Positions 34,425 through 41,370 of a stretch of DNA of 64,000 nucleotides are shown one piece after another. Numbering within the stretch: position 1 is the first letter of the stretch; each line of letters begins with the position of its first letter. This DNA comes from Carnobacterium_A antarcticum (GTDB taxonomy: Bacteria; Bacillota; Bacilli; Lactobacillales; Carnobacteriaceae): the NCBI RefSeq assembly GCF_042658365.1, contig NZ_JBHSQC010000006.1. One strand, given 5' to 3'. The notes under the pieces are model-generated. The model saw nothing but the letters and a program-made list of their open reading frames with translations. It searched no databases and had not been told where the DNA came from. The position numbers were made by a program, and so were the translations under genes.

Positions 34425-35684
34425 TTACACATTTTTTTCGCTGCGCATGATTTTCCAAGAAGCCTTCATCGTCTTGAACATACCAGCATCTGAATAAACC
34501 AACACATTTGAACGGTAAAGCATCAGTGATAAATAAGTACACAATACAGTAAATACCACCATCAACCCTATAGCGATCCAATTGCCGCCAGTTGAGACAG
34601 TTTCACTGGCCACCCGAAAAGGCATGATCATCGGTGTAAAAAATGGAATGTAAGATCCAATTTTTACAATCATTTGAGTTGGGCTAGCAAAAGCAAACAT
34701 CCCTCCGTAAAAGCCAATCATCGAAAGAAAAATCAATGGGGTAACGGCTTTATTGACATCTTCAATTTTTGAAACTAATGATCCTAAAAAGGCTGCAATA
34801 GCGGCATATAAAATGATTCCTAGAACAAAGTAAATGACTGAATACCCTAGCAATCCTTGCAGTAATACCCCAATATCGATTCCCTTTAAGAGTTCTTGAA
34901 CAATATCAAAAGATTTTCCAACTTGATAAGCCACCACACCTACAATTGCATAAATAATAACTTGTGTCAGACAGACCAGAAGAATTCCGACTAACTTTCC
35001 AAAAAAGTGGACGGAAGAACTTACACTGGACAAAATAATTTCCATAATCCGTGTTCCTTTTTCTGAAGCAATTTCTTGTGCAATGATGCTGGCATAATTA
35101 ATAATAAAAATAAAAACAGCAATTCCCACCACATAAGCGCTCCACATTTTAATAGATGTGTCCGTATTATTCTGATCTGAAATAACGTCTCCTTCAACCC
35201 GTACAACTTGGTCTTCTAACTGAGCAGGAGACATCAACTGCATCACTTCTTCTTGCGACAGCCCTAACTCAAGAGCCGTGCGATTCAATTGGATGCCAGA
35301 CAATAAAGACTCTAGCGTCGCAGTATCTAACGACTGGTTAGAAGACGTGTGAACATATCGTCCATTGATTGTATTGTTTTCGATCGTTACCTCTAAATAG
35401 CCATCCAGCGTATCTTCTCGTATGGCTTTCTCCGCTGCTTCTTTGGTCGTTATTTTTTTATCTATTTCGAACTCTTCTGGTTCATTTTCTAGAATCGTTT
35501 TGATTTCTTGATCATCTGTCAATAGTGCAATTTTAGGAGACTCGCTAAAAGATGAACCAACAAAATAAATGACTAATCCAACAATCGCCAATATCACGAT
35601 TGGAGATAAAACCATTGATATAAAGCCTACTGACTTTACATTTTTTTTATATACTTCTCCAACGATCACTTTAAATTTATTCAT
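34425..35684 (-). CDS. ABC-2 type exporter permease (NatB/YhaP-like)
   Basis: The 419-residue permease has one N-terminal helix (GFISMVLSPIVILAIVGLVIYFVG), a large extracytoplasmic domain (about 45-185) and about six C-terminal helices (IAVFIFIINYASIIAQEIASEKGTRIMEIILSSVS is the characteristic ABC-2 region). It overlaps the ATPase gene by 8 bases. NatB/YhaP-type permeases have been linked to Na+ or peptide export, but the substrate here is unknown. The ATG at 35684 is preferred over one at 35693 on family grounds. Confidence 0.87.
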   Translation of the reverse strand: MNKFKVIVGEVYKKNVKSVGFISMVLSPIVILAIVGLVIYFVGSSFSESPKIALLTDDQEIKTILENEPEEFEIDKKITTKEAAEKAIREDTLDGYLEVTIENNTINGRYVHTSSNQSLDTATLESLLSGIQLNRTALELGLSQEEVMQLMSPAQLEDQVVRVEGDVISDQNNTDTSIKMWSAYVVGIAVFIFIINYASIIAQEIASEKGTRIMEIILSSVSSSVHFFGKLVGILLVCLTQVIIYAIVGVVAYQVGKSFDIVQELLKGIDIGVLLQGLLGYSVIYFVLGIILYAAIAAFLGSLVSKIEDVNKAVTPLIFLSMIGFYGGMFAFASPTQMIVKIGSYIPFFTPMIMPFRVASETVSTGGNWIAIGLMVVFTVLCTYLSLMLYRSNVLVYSDAGMFKTMKASWKIMRSEKNV

Positions 35685-36576
35685 GAGGAGCACCTGCTTT
35701 CAATCTGAAGATCTCCTCTAATGTCGGCGGTTGTTGACTGAAAGTGGAGATATAGCCCTCTTTTGTGACGACTTCGAAAATTTCTTTTCCATATTCTGCA
35801 TCCGATAAATCCAATACAGTTAAGCCATCCTTGGTTTTTTTAAGATGAGTAACTCCAGGCAAGGCTAGTAAATCCTCATCTTTAATCGTTGTTTCTAAGA
35901 ATAATTTCGTTCGGCCAAACTTCTCACGGATGTCGCGAACACTGCCTTCTAACACCATTTCCCCATTGCGCAGCATAATCAAATTGTCACAGATCTCTTC
36001 GACATTGTTCATATCATGGCTAGAAAAAATGACGCAAGATCCATTTCGTTTCAACTCTTTAATACCTTCTTCTAGTAAACTAGCGTTGACCGGATCCAAA
36101 CCACTAAAAGGCTCATCTAAAATCACCAATTTAGGTTGGTGGATCAAAGTAGAAATCAATTGAACTTTTTGCTGATTGCCTTTAGATAAAGATTTAACTT
36201 TATCTGTCTTTTTACCTTTAACTTCAAATTTTTCCATCCACCCATCTATCAAAGGCTGGATTTCTTTTTTTGTTTTTCCTCGTAGCCGAGCAAAATAAAT
36301 AAGTTGATCTTCAATTGTAACTTTAGGGTATAATCCCCGTTCTTCTGGCAAATATCCTATAATATCATAATCAGACTTTTTCAATGGCTGCCCGTTCCAA
36401 AGCACCTCTCCTTGATCTGCCATCAAGAAGTTTAGGATCAAACGAAATGTTGTTGTTTTTCCTGCTCCATTTTGGCCAATCATTCCCATAATTTCACCGT
36501 CTCGAATCGTAAAGCTGACACCATCAACAGCCGTTACGGAACCAAAAGTTTTTTTCAAGTTCTTTACTTCCAGCAT
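35677..36576 (-). CDS. ABC exporter ATP-binding protein (NatA/YhaQ-like)
   Basis: The 299-residue ATPase has Walker A MIGQNGAGKTTTFRLI, signature SLSKGNQQKVQLISTL (the SxGxxQ variant), Walker B KLVILDEPFSGLDP and H-loop IFSSHDM, with a C-terminal DUF4162-like extension (KLFLETTIKDEDLLALPG) common in NatA/YhaQ-type subunits. It is first in a two-gene operon with the ABC-2 permease. TTGGAGGAG precedes the ATG. Export rather than import is inferred because no binding protein is present. Confidence 0.9.
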   Translation of the reverse strand: MLEVKNLKKTFGSVTAVDGVSFTIRDGEIMGMIGQNGAGKTTTFRLILNFLMADQGEVLWNGQPLKKSDYDIIGYLPEERGLYPKVTIEDQLIYFARLRGKTKKEIQPLIDGWMEKFEVKGKKTDKVKSLSKGNQQKVQLISTLIHQPKLVILDEPFSGLDPVNASLLEEGIKELKRNGSCVIFSSHDMNNVEEICDNLIMLRNGEMVLEGSVRDIREKFGRTKLFLETTIKDEDLLALPGVTHLKKTKDGLTVLDLSDAEYGKEIFEVVTKEGYISTFSQQPPTLEEIFRLKAGAPHE

Positions 36577-36703
36577 TTTGTCTCCTCCAATTTGTTCTTA
36601 TTTTAGATAACAACCTTTTTCTTTTACATTTTAGCATACATCTTTTTGGTTTTGAATTGATAAAGAAAACCCTATCAGCTTTCAAGGGTTAAAAAGATAA
36701 CAT

Positions 36704-36732
36704 TTGACGAAAAACTTCTGTTTTTGTATGAT
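36704..36732 (+). promoter_or_regulatory. Promoter of the BI-1 family gene
   Basis: TTGACG (36704-36709), a 17-base spacer and TATGAT (36727-36732) form a good promoter 56 bases before the start codon. An AACCCT/AGGGTT inverted repeat lies just upstream (36668-36690). Confidence 0.7.
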
Positions 36733-36787
36733 GTTTTTAGGCATTCTTTTTTAGTTCGATGCCACAACAAATGAGAAGGAGAATTTT

Positions 36788-37498
36788 ATGTATACTGAAG
36801 AAAAAATTGGTGTAAACAGTGGTTTGCCTAGTTTTATGTCAAAAATCTACGCTTGGATGGCAGGAGGTATTTTGCTTAGTGCCTTAACCGTTTATACCAT
36901 TCTTTATACTTTTACACCGCTCGCTAATGCTTTTTGGTGGTTGATGACCGTCACAAATGGTTGGGCCATCTACGGATTTATTATTTTAGAATTGTTTTTA
37001 GTTTTTAGTTTTCGTTTTAATCCAGAAAAAGTACAACCTACTTCTAATTATGCTTTGAAGTTTATTGCCTATTCGTTCGTTAATGGGCTAACACTCGCCA
37101 TTGTTCTATTAATGTATACGGAAGCCAGTATTTTTAATGCCTTTATTTCAACTTTTGCTCTTTTTGGAGCTATGAGTATTATTGGTTTTATTACTAAAAA
37201 AGACCTATCTAAACTAGGTGGGATTTTGTTAAGCATGCTCATTGGATTGATCATTTCTTCTGTGGTCAACTTGTTTTTATTTAGAAGTTCTACGGCTGAT
37301 TTTGTTCTTTCGATTATTACGGTCCTTATTTTCACAGGGTTAACTGCTTATGACACACAAAAATGCAAAGCCATCTATGCAACATATGGCGGTACAAAAT
37401 CCATCAATGGTTTGGCAATCGTGTGTGCTCTAGAATTGTATTTAGACTTTATCAACTTATTTTTAGGGCTGTTACGCATTTTTGGCAAACGCAGATAA
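36788..37498 (+). CDS. Bax inhibitor-1 / YccA family membrane protein
   Basis: The 236-residue protein has seven hydrophobic segments and the BI-1 family pattern: FMSKIYAWMAGGILLSALTVY at the N-terminus, GALFGAMSIIGFITKKDLSKLGG-like middle (here FALFGAMSIIGFITKKDLSK) and LIFTGLTAYDTQKCKAIY near the C-terminus. Bacterial members such as B. subtilis YetJ behave as pH-sensitive Ca2+ leak channels in vitro; the role in vivo is unclear. GGAGAATTTT precedes the ATG. Single gene with promoter and terminator. Confidence 0.92.
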   Translation: MYTEEKIGVNSGLPSFMSKIYAWMAGGILLSALTVYTILYTFTPLANAFWWLMTVTNGWAIYGFIILELFLVFSFRFNPEKVQPTSNYALKFIAYSFVNGLTLAIVLLMYTEASIFNAFISTFALFGAMSIIGFITKKDLSKLGGILLSMLIGLIISSVVNLFLFRSSTADFVLSIITVLIFTGLTAYDTQKCKAIYATYGGTKSINGLAIVCALELYLDFINLFLGLLRIFGKRR

Positions 37499-37504
37499 AA
37501 AAGC

Positions 37505-37544
37505 AAAAAGAAGCGACTAAAAAATCTAGTCGCTTCTTTTTTTA
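37505..37544 (+). terminator. Terminator after the BI-1 gene
   Basis: AAAAAGAAGCGACTA pairs with TAGTCGCTTCTTTTT around a short loop, followed by TT. Confidence 0.85.
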
Positions 37545-37794
37545 TCATTAACGAAATAAACTCACTCTAGTTGATAAATTTTCACTTTGCATCGTTCCTT
37601 CCTCCAAAACTTTTATTTCTTCTTTTGATGAATAATAAATTGCGTTTAATTGTCTGATTGATTTTGGTTCTCAAATAATTGAGCTCCCAAGCACATGCGA
37701 AATCATTCACGCGACCTTTTACTTATTACTATAGGCATTTTAAAAAAACAGCCAACATGGATTTTATAACTCATTTGTTTTTTCTTTGACAAAT
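37545..37794. other. Intergenic region, no gene seen
   Basis: Between two convergent terminators. I see no frame with a ribosome-binding site, no repeat and no recognisable RNA here. Confidence 0.5.
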
Positions 37795-37831
37795 AAAAAA
37801 GACACTACTGAAAACATTATTCAGCAGCGCC
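37795..37831 (-). terminator. Terminator after the PH-domain gene
   Basis: On the minus strand GGCGCTGCTGAA pairs with TTCAGTAGTGTC (12 bp with several G-U pairs), followed by TTTTTTATTTG. Confidence 0.7.
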
Positions 37832-37834
37832 TGG

Positions 37835-38287
37835 TTAATCGTCTTTTTCTATGGATAGTTCAGGAGTTTTTTGTTGCAATTCAGCTAAAAAGAGAGCTTT
37901 GTTCGTTGGCGATATTTTGATGCTGCTTGCTCCATAACGGTAATACAGAATAAGGCCGTCTCTAGAAGACAATACTCGATAACCCGACAATAGATCTGTC
38001 ATTGTAAACTGGACTGATACTGCTTTCGAAATTTGTTCGTAAGGGATCTTTTTAAAAAAGAAGCCGTTTCGAATAAACAAACATGTTTCGCGGCATTCGT
38101 AACTAATAAAAAGAACGCTAGAAACCAACAAACCTCCGGTGATGATGATTAATCCTCCTAAAAATGCTTTTTCTAATGAATCAAGGTTTAAAGTTGTTAA
38201 CACGACAATTAAAGCAATCAAAATAAGAAAGATGTTGGACGAGAATAGTGCAATTAAAGCTACATCACGTTTAGATTTAAAAACCAT
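37835..38287 (-). CDS. Membrane protein with bacterial PH-like domain (YyaB/DUF1200 type)
   Basis: The 150-residue protein has two N-terminal membrane helices (LIALFSSNIFLILIALIVVLTTL and FLGGLIIITGGLLVSSVLFI), then a soluble domain with LFIRNGFFFKKIPYEQISKAV, YRVLSSRDGLILYYRYG and IKISPTNKALFLAELQQKTPEL, the pattern of the DUF1200/YyaB bacterial PH domain. Function unknown. It follows the alpha/beta hydrolase gene by 18 bases and is probably cotranscribed with it. A GGAAGGGGAAT ribosome-binding site is present. Confidence 0.75.
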   Translation of the reverse strand: MVFKSKRDVALIALFSSNIFLILIALIVVLTTLNLDSLEKAFLGGLIIITGGLLVSSVLFISYECRETCLFIRNGFFFKKIPYEQISKAVSVQFTMTDLLSGYRVLSSRDGLILYYRYGASSIKISPTNKALFLAELQQKTPELSIEKDD

Positions 38288-38305
38288 TTTTTATTCCCCT
38301 TCCAT

Positions 38306-39025
38306 TTAACGAATACTTGGCTCCTGTAAAAACTGGTCTGCTAACTGATTAAATAATTCGTATTCTTCAACCATCAAAAAATGGGTTGCTTTTGGTACAA
38401 TAACGAGTTGACTAGTTGCAATCAAACGGTGCACCTCGTTCGTATGCTGCCGTTTGATCACATCAAATTCACCCGCTACAATGAGCGTTGGTGCTTGAAT
38501 CTTTTTTAAATCTGTTTCCTTTAAATCCAATTGGTGAAGCATCAAATCAATCACTTCTTTTCGTCTACGGCTGGCGGGAAATATTTTTCCTAATCCATTA
38601 AGATAGCTATATTGCCATTTAACCTGTAGCCAGGCGTTTAGCTTCAATCCGTTGGCTTTAAAATTTGCTCCAATAAGAATCATTTTGTCGACTTTTTCAG
38701 GGTAATGACTGGCTAAATAGAGCGCTAAGTTTCCTCCATCGCTAAAGCCTATAACTGAAACGCTCTTAATTTTCAAATAGTTCAAAACTTCTACAATATC
38801 CTGTGTCATTTGTTTGAATGTTAATGGACCAGTACCATGATCTGAACGGCCGTGTCCGCGGCTATCCAAAACAATCACTTGATAATGCGAACTAAAGTAA
38901 GCCATTTGTTTTTCAAAAATTTCGTGGTTTTCTTCACTGCCGTGCAACAATACTAGTGGTTTTCCTTTCCCAATCGTCTTACAAAATAAATATCCTGCTT
39001 CTACGGGGATATACATCGATTTCAT
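38306..39025 (-). CDS. Alpha/beta hydrolase
   Basis: The 239-residue alpha/beta-fold hydrolase has oxyanion segment LVLLHGSEENHEIFE, nucleophile elbow SVIGFSDGGNLALYLA (Ser of G-F-S-D-G), acid in LIVAGEFDVIKRQH and His in VPKATHFLMVEE, so the triad is complete. The DSRGHGRSDHG strand is typical of lipase/esterase and peroxidase-like members. Substrate cannot be assigned. It is first in a two-gene operon with the PH-domain gene. It lies downstream of the Rgg-linked locus, but a strong terminator (39311-39348) separates them. Confidence 0.88.
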   Translation of the reverse strand: MKSMYIPVEAGYLFCKTIGKGKPLVLLHGSEENHEIFEKQMAYFSSHYQVIVLDSRGHGRSDHGTGPLTFKQMTQDIVEVLNYLKIKSVSVIGFSDGGNLALYLASHYPEKVDKMILIGANFKANGLKLNAWLQVKWQYSYLNGLGKIFPASRRRKEVIDLMLHQLDLKETDLKKIQAPTLIVAGEFDVIKRQHTNEVHRLIATSQLVIVPKATHFLMVEEYELFNQLADQFLQEPSIR

Positions 39026-39310
39026 GGTTATAACTCCTTTTTTCTACTTTATTACTCTAGAGTCAATTACATGACTAACGGCTCTTCGAGAACTCCGGAT
39101 GATCATGCCTACAGTATTATTTCCATATTCTATACCTGAAATGAATGGTCCTGTACTTTTCGAGTTTCCAAACTCCATACAGTAGCAGCGATAGACATTT
39201 TCCTGCTTCCAGTCTTTTTCTCATCTTATCAAAAAAAAGGCACCTCACACAACTTAAAGTGGTTTTACCTTTTTTAATGTATATACATATCAGGAATAAC
39301 AATAAAAAAC
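39026..39310. other. Intergenic region upstream of the hydrolase gene
   Basis: No credible gene. Frames of up to 85 codons occur on both strands but lack ribosome-binding sites and any recognisable product. A 10-base perfect palindrome ACTCTAGAGT (about 39054-39063) lies 30-40 bases before the hydrolase start and could be an operator. Confidence 0.45.
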
Positions 39311-39348
39311 AAAAAAAAGCATTAATCTCTCTCCAAAGATTAATGCTT
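39311..39348 (-). terminator. Strong terminator ending the peptide/86-aa gene transcript
   Basis: On the minus strand AAGCATTAATCT pairs perfectly with AGATTAATGCTT around an 8-base loop and runs into eight T's. It closes the transcript containing the 39404-39664 gene. Confidence 0.88.
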
Positions 39349-39355
39349 AAACTCA

Positions 39356-39387
39356 TTTATCTAAACACAGGGGGTGGTTTAGATAAA
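39356..39387 (-). repeat. Perfect 11-bp inverted repeat just after the 86-aa gene
   Basis: TTTATCTAAAC (39356-39366) and GTTTAGATAAA (39377-39387) form a perfect 11-bp stem with a 10-base loop. No T-tract follows, so it is not a normal terminator. It lies between the stop codon and the true terminator and could stabilise the mRNA 3' end or be a protein-binding site. Confidence 0.7.
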
Positions 39388-39403
39388 ATTGTTTTTTTAT
39401 AAG

Positions 39404-39664
39404 TTAAAAATTTACATTTAAACAGATGTTTCTCAAAATGATCGTTGTTTTGTTTACAATTTTAACAAACGATAACCGCGTGATTCCCATGCTGTTTAAG
39501 TCAGTTAAGGAGAGGTTGTGTCTTCTTAATACTCCATCAAGAGGACAATCAAGAACCCCATCTGCATTTTCGATCAAATCTTCCTTAGCTATGGTTAAAA
39601 TATTTTTCGCATCTTTTCCCTCAATAATATAGGCATATTCTACTTTCGACAGACTGTGGTTCAT
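39404..39664 (-). CDS. Unrecognised 86-residue protein downstream of peptide gene
   Basis: The gene has a strong ribosome-binding site (GGAGGGGAAATC before the ATG). The product is soluble, with segments EYAYIIEGKDAKNILTIAKE, DGVLDCPLDGVLRRHNLSL and LSFVKIVNKTTIILRN. I do not recognise it firmly. The middle can be laid without gaps against the N-terminal region of ComK (a PL-x-x-V-x-R block, then K-I-x-x-K-x-x-I about 27 residues on), but the ComK C-rich GSSY motif is missing and the C-terminal half is absent, so this is only a hint. It lies 187 bases after the peptide gene on the same strand with no terminator between, so it is the prime candidate target of the adjacent Rgg regulator. Confidence 0.7.
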   Translation of the reverse strand: MNHSLSKVEYAYIIEGKDAKNILTIAKEDLIENADGVLDCPLDGVLRRHNLSLTDLNSMGITRLSFVKIVNKTTIILRNICLNVNF

Positions 39665-39851
39665 GATTTCCCCTCCCACTTCTTGATTGTGTTACACTAA
39701 ATTCATTATTTCATCTTTTCTCTAATAGAAGTTTTCTGATTCAAAATAATTTGCAGCCCCTCCTATTCAACGAATAAGTCCTTTACATGTCACTTGACCT
39801 CCAACCAGAAAGTGGTTTGAAAATGGCGCATAAGAAATATCACGGCTTTTT

Positions 39852-39932
39852 TTAGCCGCCTCCTCCAACAAACCAAAGCACTGGTAAGATTGCCATAAGA
39901 TTTTTCAACAATTTGATGTAGTTTCTCTTCAT
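39852..39932 (-). CDS. Candidate short hydrophobic peptide pheromone precursor (26 aa)
   Basis: This 26-codon gene has an excellent ribosome-binding site (CGGAGGGATTAC before the ATG). The product has a basic N-terminus (MKRNYIKLLKNLM) and a hydrophobic C-terminus AILPVLWFVGGGG. This matches the build of Rgg-associated SHP pheromones (basic start, hydrophobic core, C-terminal Gly-Gly). The core also recalls enterococcal sex pheromones such as LVTLVFV. It is divergent from the rgg gene at 40045 and 112 bases from it. Its -10 would be TATACT (39962-39967) with no good -35, as expected of an activator-dependent promoter. The mature peptide would probably be the last 7-12 residues. Expression and processing are inferred. 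Confidence 0.72.
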   Translation of the reverse strand: MKRNYIKLLKNLMAILPVLWFVGGGG

Positions 39933-39990
39933 GTAATCCCTCCGTTCTTATTTATATTTATAGTATAGCAAATGAAATAGAGTTTAGTAT

Positions 39991-40014
39991 ATAATGTGCA
40001 TATAGTAACATTAT
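39991..40014. promoter_or_regulatory. Inverted repeat, candidate Rgg operator
   Basis: ATAATGT (39991-39997) and ACATTAT (40008-40014) are perfect inverted arms with a 10-base spacer. The dyad centre lies about 35 bases upstream of the peptide gene's -10 box, a typical activator position, and overlaps the probable rgg -10 TATAAT (39990-39995), allowing autoregulation. A direct repeat TAGTATA (39961-39967, 39986-39992) lies beside it. Confidence 0.5.
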
Positions 40015-40044
40015 TTTTTTCTGACAGAAAGGTAGGGGAAGAAA

Positions 40045-40944
40045 ATGCCAGACAATACAAAACCTTTTGGATATGATTTAAAAAAAATACGCGAAAACAA
40101 AGGCTATACTCAAGAAATCGTTGCTCAAAATGCCATGAGCCGATCTACTTATACTCGGTTTGAAACAGAAGCAATTACCACTACCGTCACTAAATATTTA
40201 AAAATACTTAATAATTTAGATATGACGCATAAAGAATTTTCTTATATCCGAAACGGTTACCACTTAGATGAAAAAGAAGCTATTTTATATCATTTTAATT
40301 CTGTAGCGACTAATTCCGACAATACTCTTTTACAGCAGTTAAAAAAACGTGCAGAAGTTTATCTGTTAGAAAATAACGATCATGTCATCAAAGACATTGT
40401 GGAAATTTGTCAGGCCTTATTGACGTTGTCTCAAACTCATGATTTAAAATTAGCTTATACTCATGCTGAAAAAGTTTGGGAACGGCTCTCGAAATTAGAT
40501 AAATGGTATTTAACCGAATTGCGTCTGCTCAATAATATTTTATTTTTATTTCCTCCTGAGACTTCTCTTTTCATTTCTAAACGAGCTTTGATTGATTTGG
40601 ATCATTACCGGCATTTTGAAGAAGCCACTAAATTAAAAATGGCTTTTTCGATGAATCTGGTCTACCTATTAATGGAGGATGGGGATTTCACACAGTCTTT
40701 GTTCTACGCTGACCCATTGATTGAAGAGAGCAAAAAAGAAACAAAGTATATAATGTTAGCTGTTTTATACGTTCGAAAAGGAATCATTCTAGAAAAACTG
40801 GAATCTGAGAAAGATGCACAATTTTTCATTCAAAAAGGTTTTACGATTCTTGAAGCTATCGAGGAATGGAATATCAAGAAAGAATTAGAGCAAGAATTGA
40901 ACTACTATCTCCATCCAGACAAAAAAAATAAACTGCCGAAATAA
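40045..40944 (+). CDS. Rgg/GadR/MutR family transcriptional regulator
   Basis: The 299-residue regulator has an N-terminal Cro/CI-type helix-turn-helix (LKKIRENKGYTQEIVAQNAMSRSTYTRFE, about 10-40), followed by the family block TVTKYLKILNNLDMTHKEFSYIRNGY, then an all-helical repeat domain (about 70-290) that in Rgg/PlcR/PrgX proteins binds short peptides. Length is normal. A GGGGAAGAAA ribosome-binding site precedes the ATG. The divergent 26-residue peptide gene and the inverted repeat between them make this a likely cytoplasmic pheromone receptor that controls its own peptide and the 39404 gene. Non-quorum-sensing Rgg proteins exist, so the pairing is inferred. Confidence 0.88.
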   Translation: MPDNTKPFGYDLKKIRENKGYTQEIVAQNAMSRSTYTRFETEAITTTVTKYLKILNNLDMTHKEFSYIRNGYHLDEKEAILYHFNSVATNSDNTLLQQLKKRAEVYLLENNDHVIKDIVEICQALLTLSQTHDLKLAYTHAEKVWERLSKLDKWYLTELRLLNNILFLFPPETSLFISKRALIDLDHYRHFEEATKLKMAFSMNLVYLLMEDGDFTQSLFYADPLIEESKKETKYIMLAVLYVRKGIILEKLESEKDAQFFIQKGFTILEAIEEWNIKKELEQELNYYLHPDKKNKLPK

Positions 40945-40962
40945 AAACCGGCAGTTTTTTTG
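40929..40962 (+). terminator. Bidirectional terminator, rgg / trxA operon
   Basis: AAACTGCCG pairs with CGGCAGTTT around a 10-base loop, with A-run before and T-run after. It ends rgg and the convergent zapA-cvpA-mutS2-trxA transcript. Confidence 0.82.
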
Positions 40963-40963
40963 T

Positions 40964-41275
40964 TTATTTATATTTAGCAATAACTTCTTCGATTTGTTCT
41001 TTGCCGTGATAACCGATTAATTTTTCGACAACTTCGCCGTCTTTTTTAACCAGTAATGTAGGAATACTCATGATTCCGAATGAAGCAGGTACGGTCGGAT
41101 TTGCGTCAACATCCATTTTCACGATTTTTACTTGATCACCAATCTCTTCATCTAGTTCTTCCAATACAGGAGATTGCATACGACAAGGGCCACACCAAGT
41201 TGCCCAGAAGTCTGTAATCGTTAATCCTTCTTTAGTTTCTTCTTCAAAGTTTGTATCTGTTACTACTTGTACCAT
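40964..41275 (-). CDS. trxA: Thioredoxin
   Basis: The 103-residue thioredoxin has active site WATWCGPCRM, the cis-Pro loop IMSIPTLLV and the normal fold length. It reduces protein disulfides in the cytoplasm with electrons from thioredoxin reductase. It lies downstream of mutS2, the classical order zapA-cvpA-mutS2-trxA. AGGAGGAAATATT precedes the ATG. Confidence 0.96.
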   Translation of the reverse strand: MVQVVTDTNFEEETKEGLTITDFWATWCGPCRMQSPVLEELDEEIGDQVKIVKMDVDANPTVPASFGIMSIPTLLVKKDGEVVEKLIGYHGKEQIEEVIAKYK

Positions 41276-41370
41276 AATATTTCCTCCTAAAGCTCTAAAG
41301 CTTATTAATAGTAAGTTTCGTACTCAATAATTATTATAGCAGAGATTGTTCTCTTTTTCTAACATCTTGC

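Noticed and set aside
39117..39402. Frames of 79-85 codons on both strands between the hydrolase gene and the peptide locus
   Set aside because: No ribosome-binding sites, no recognisable protein, and they cross a strong terminator hairpin.
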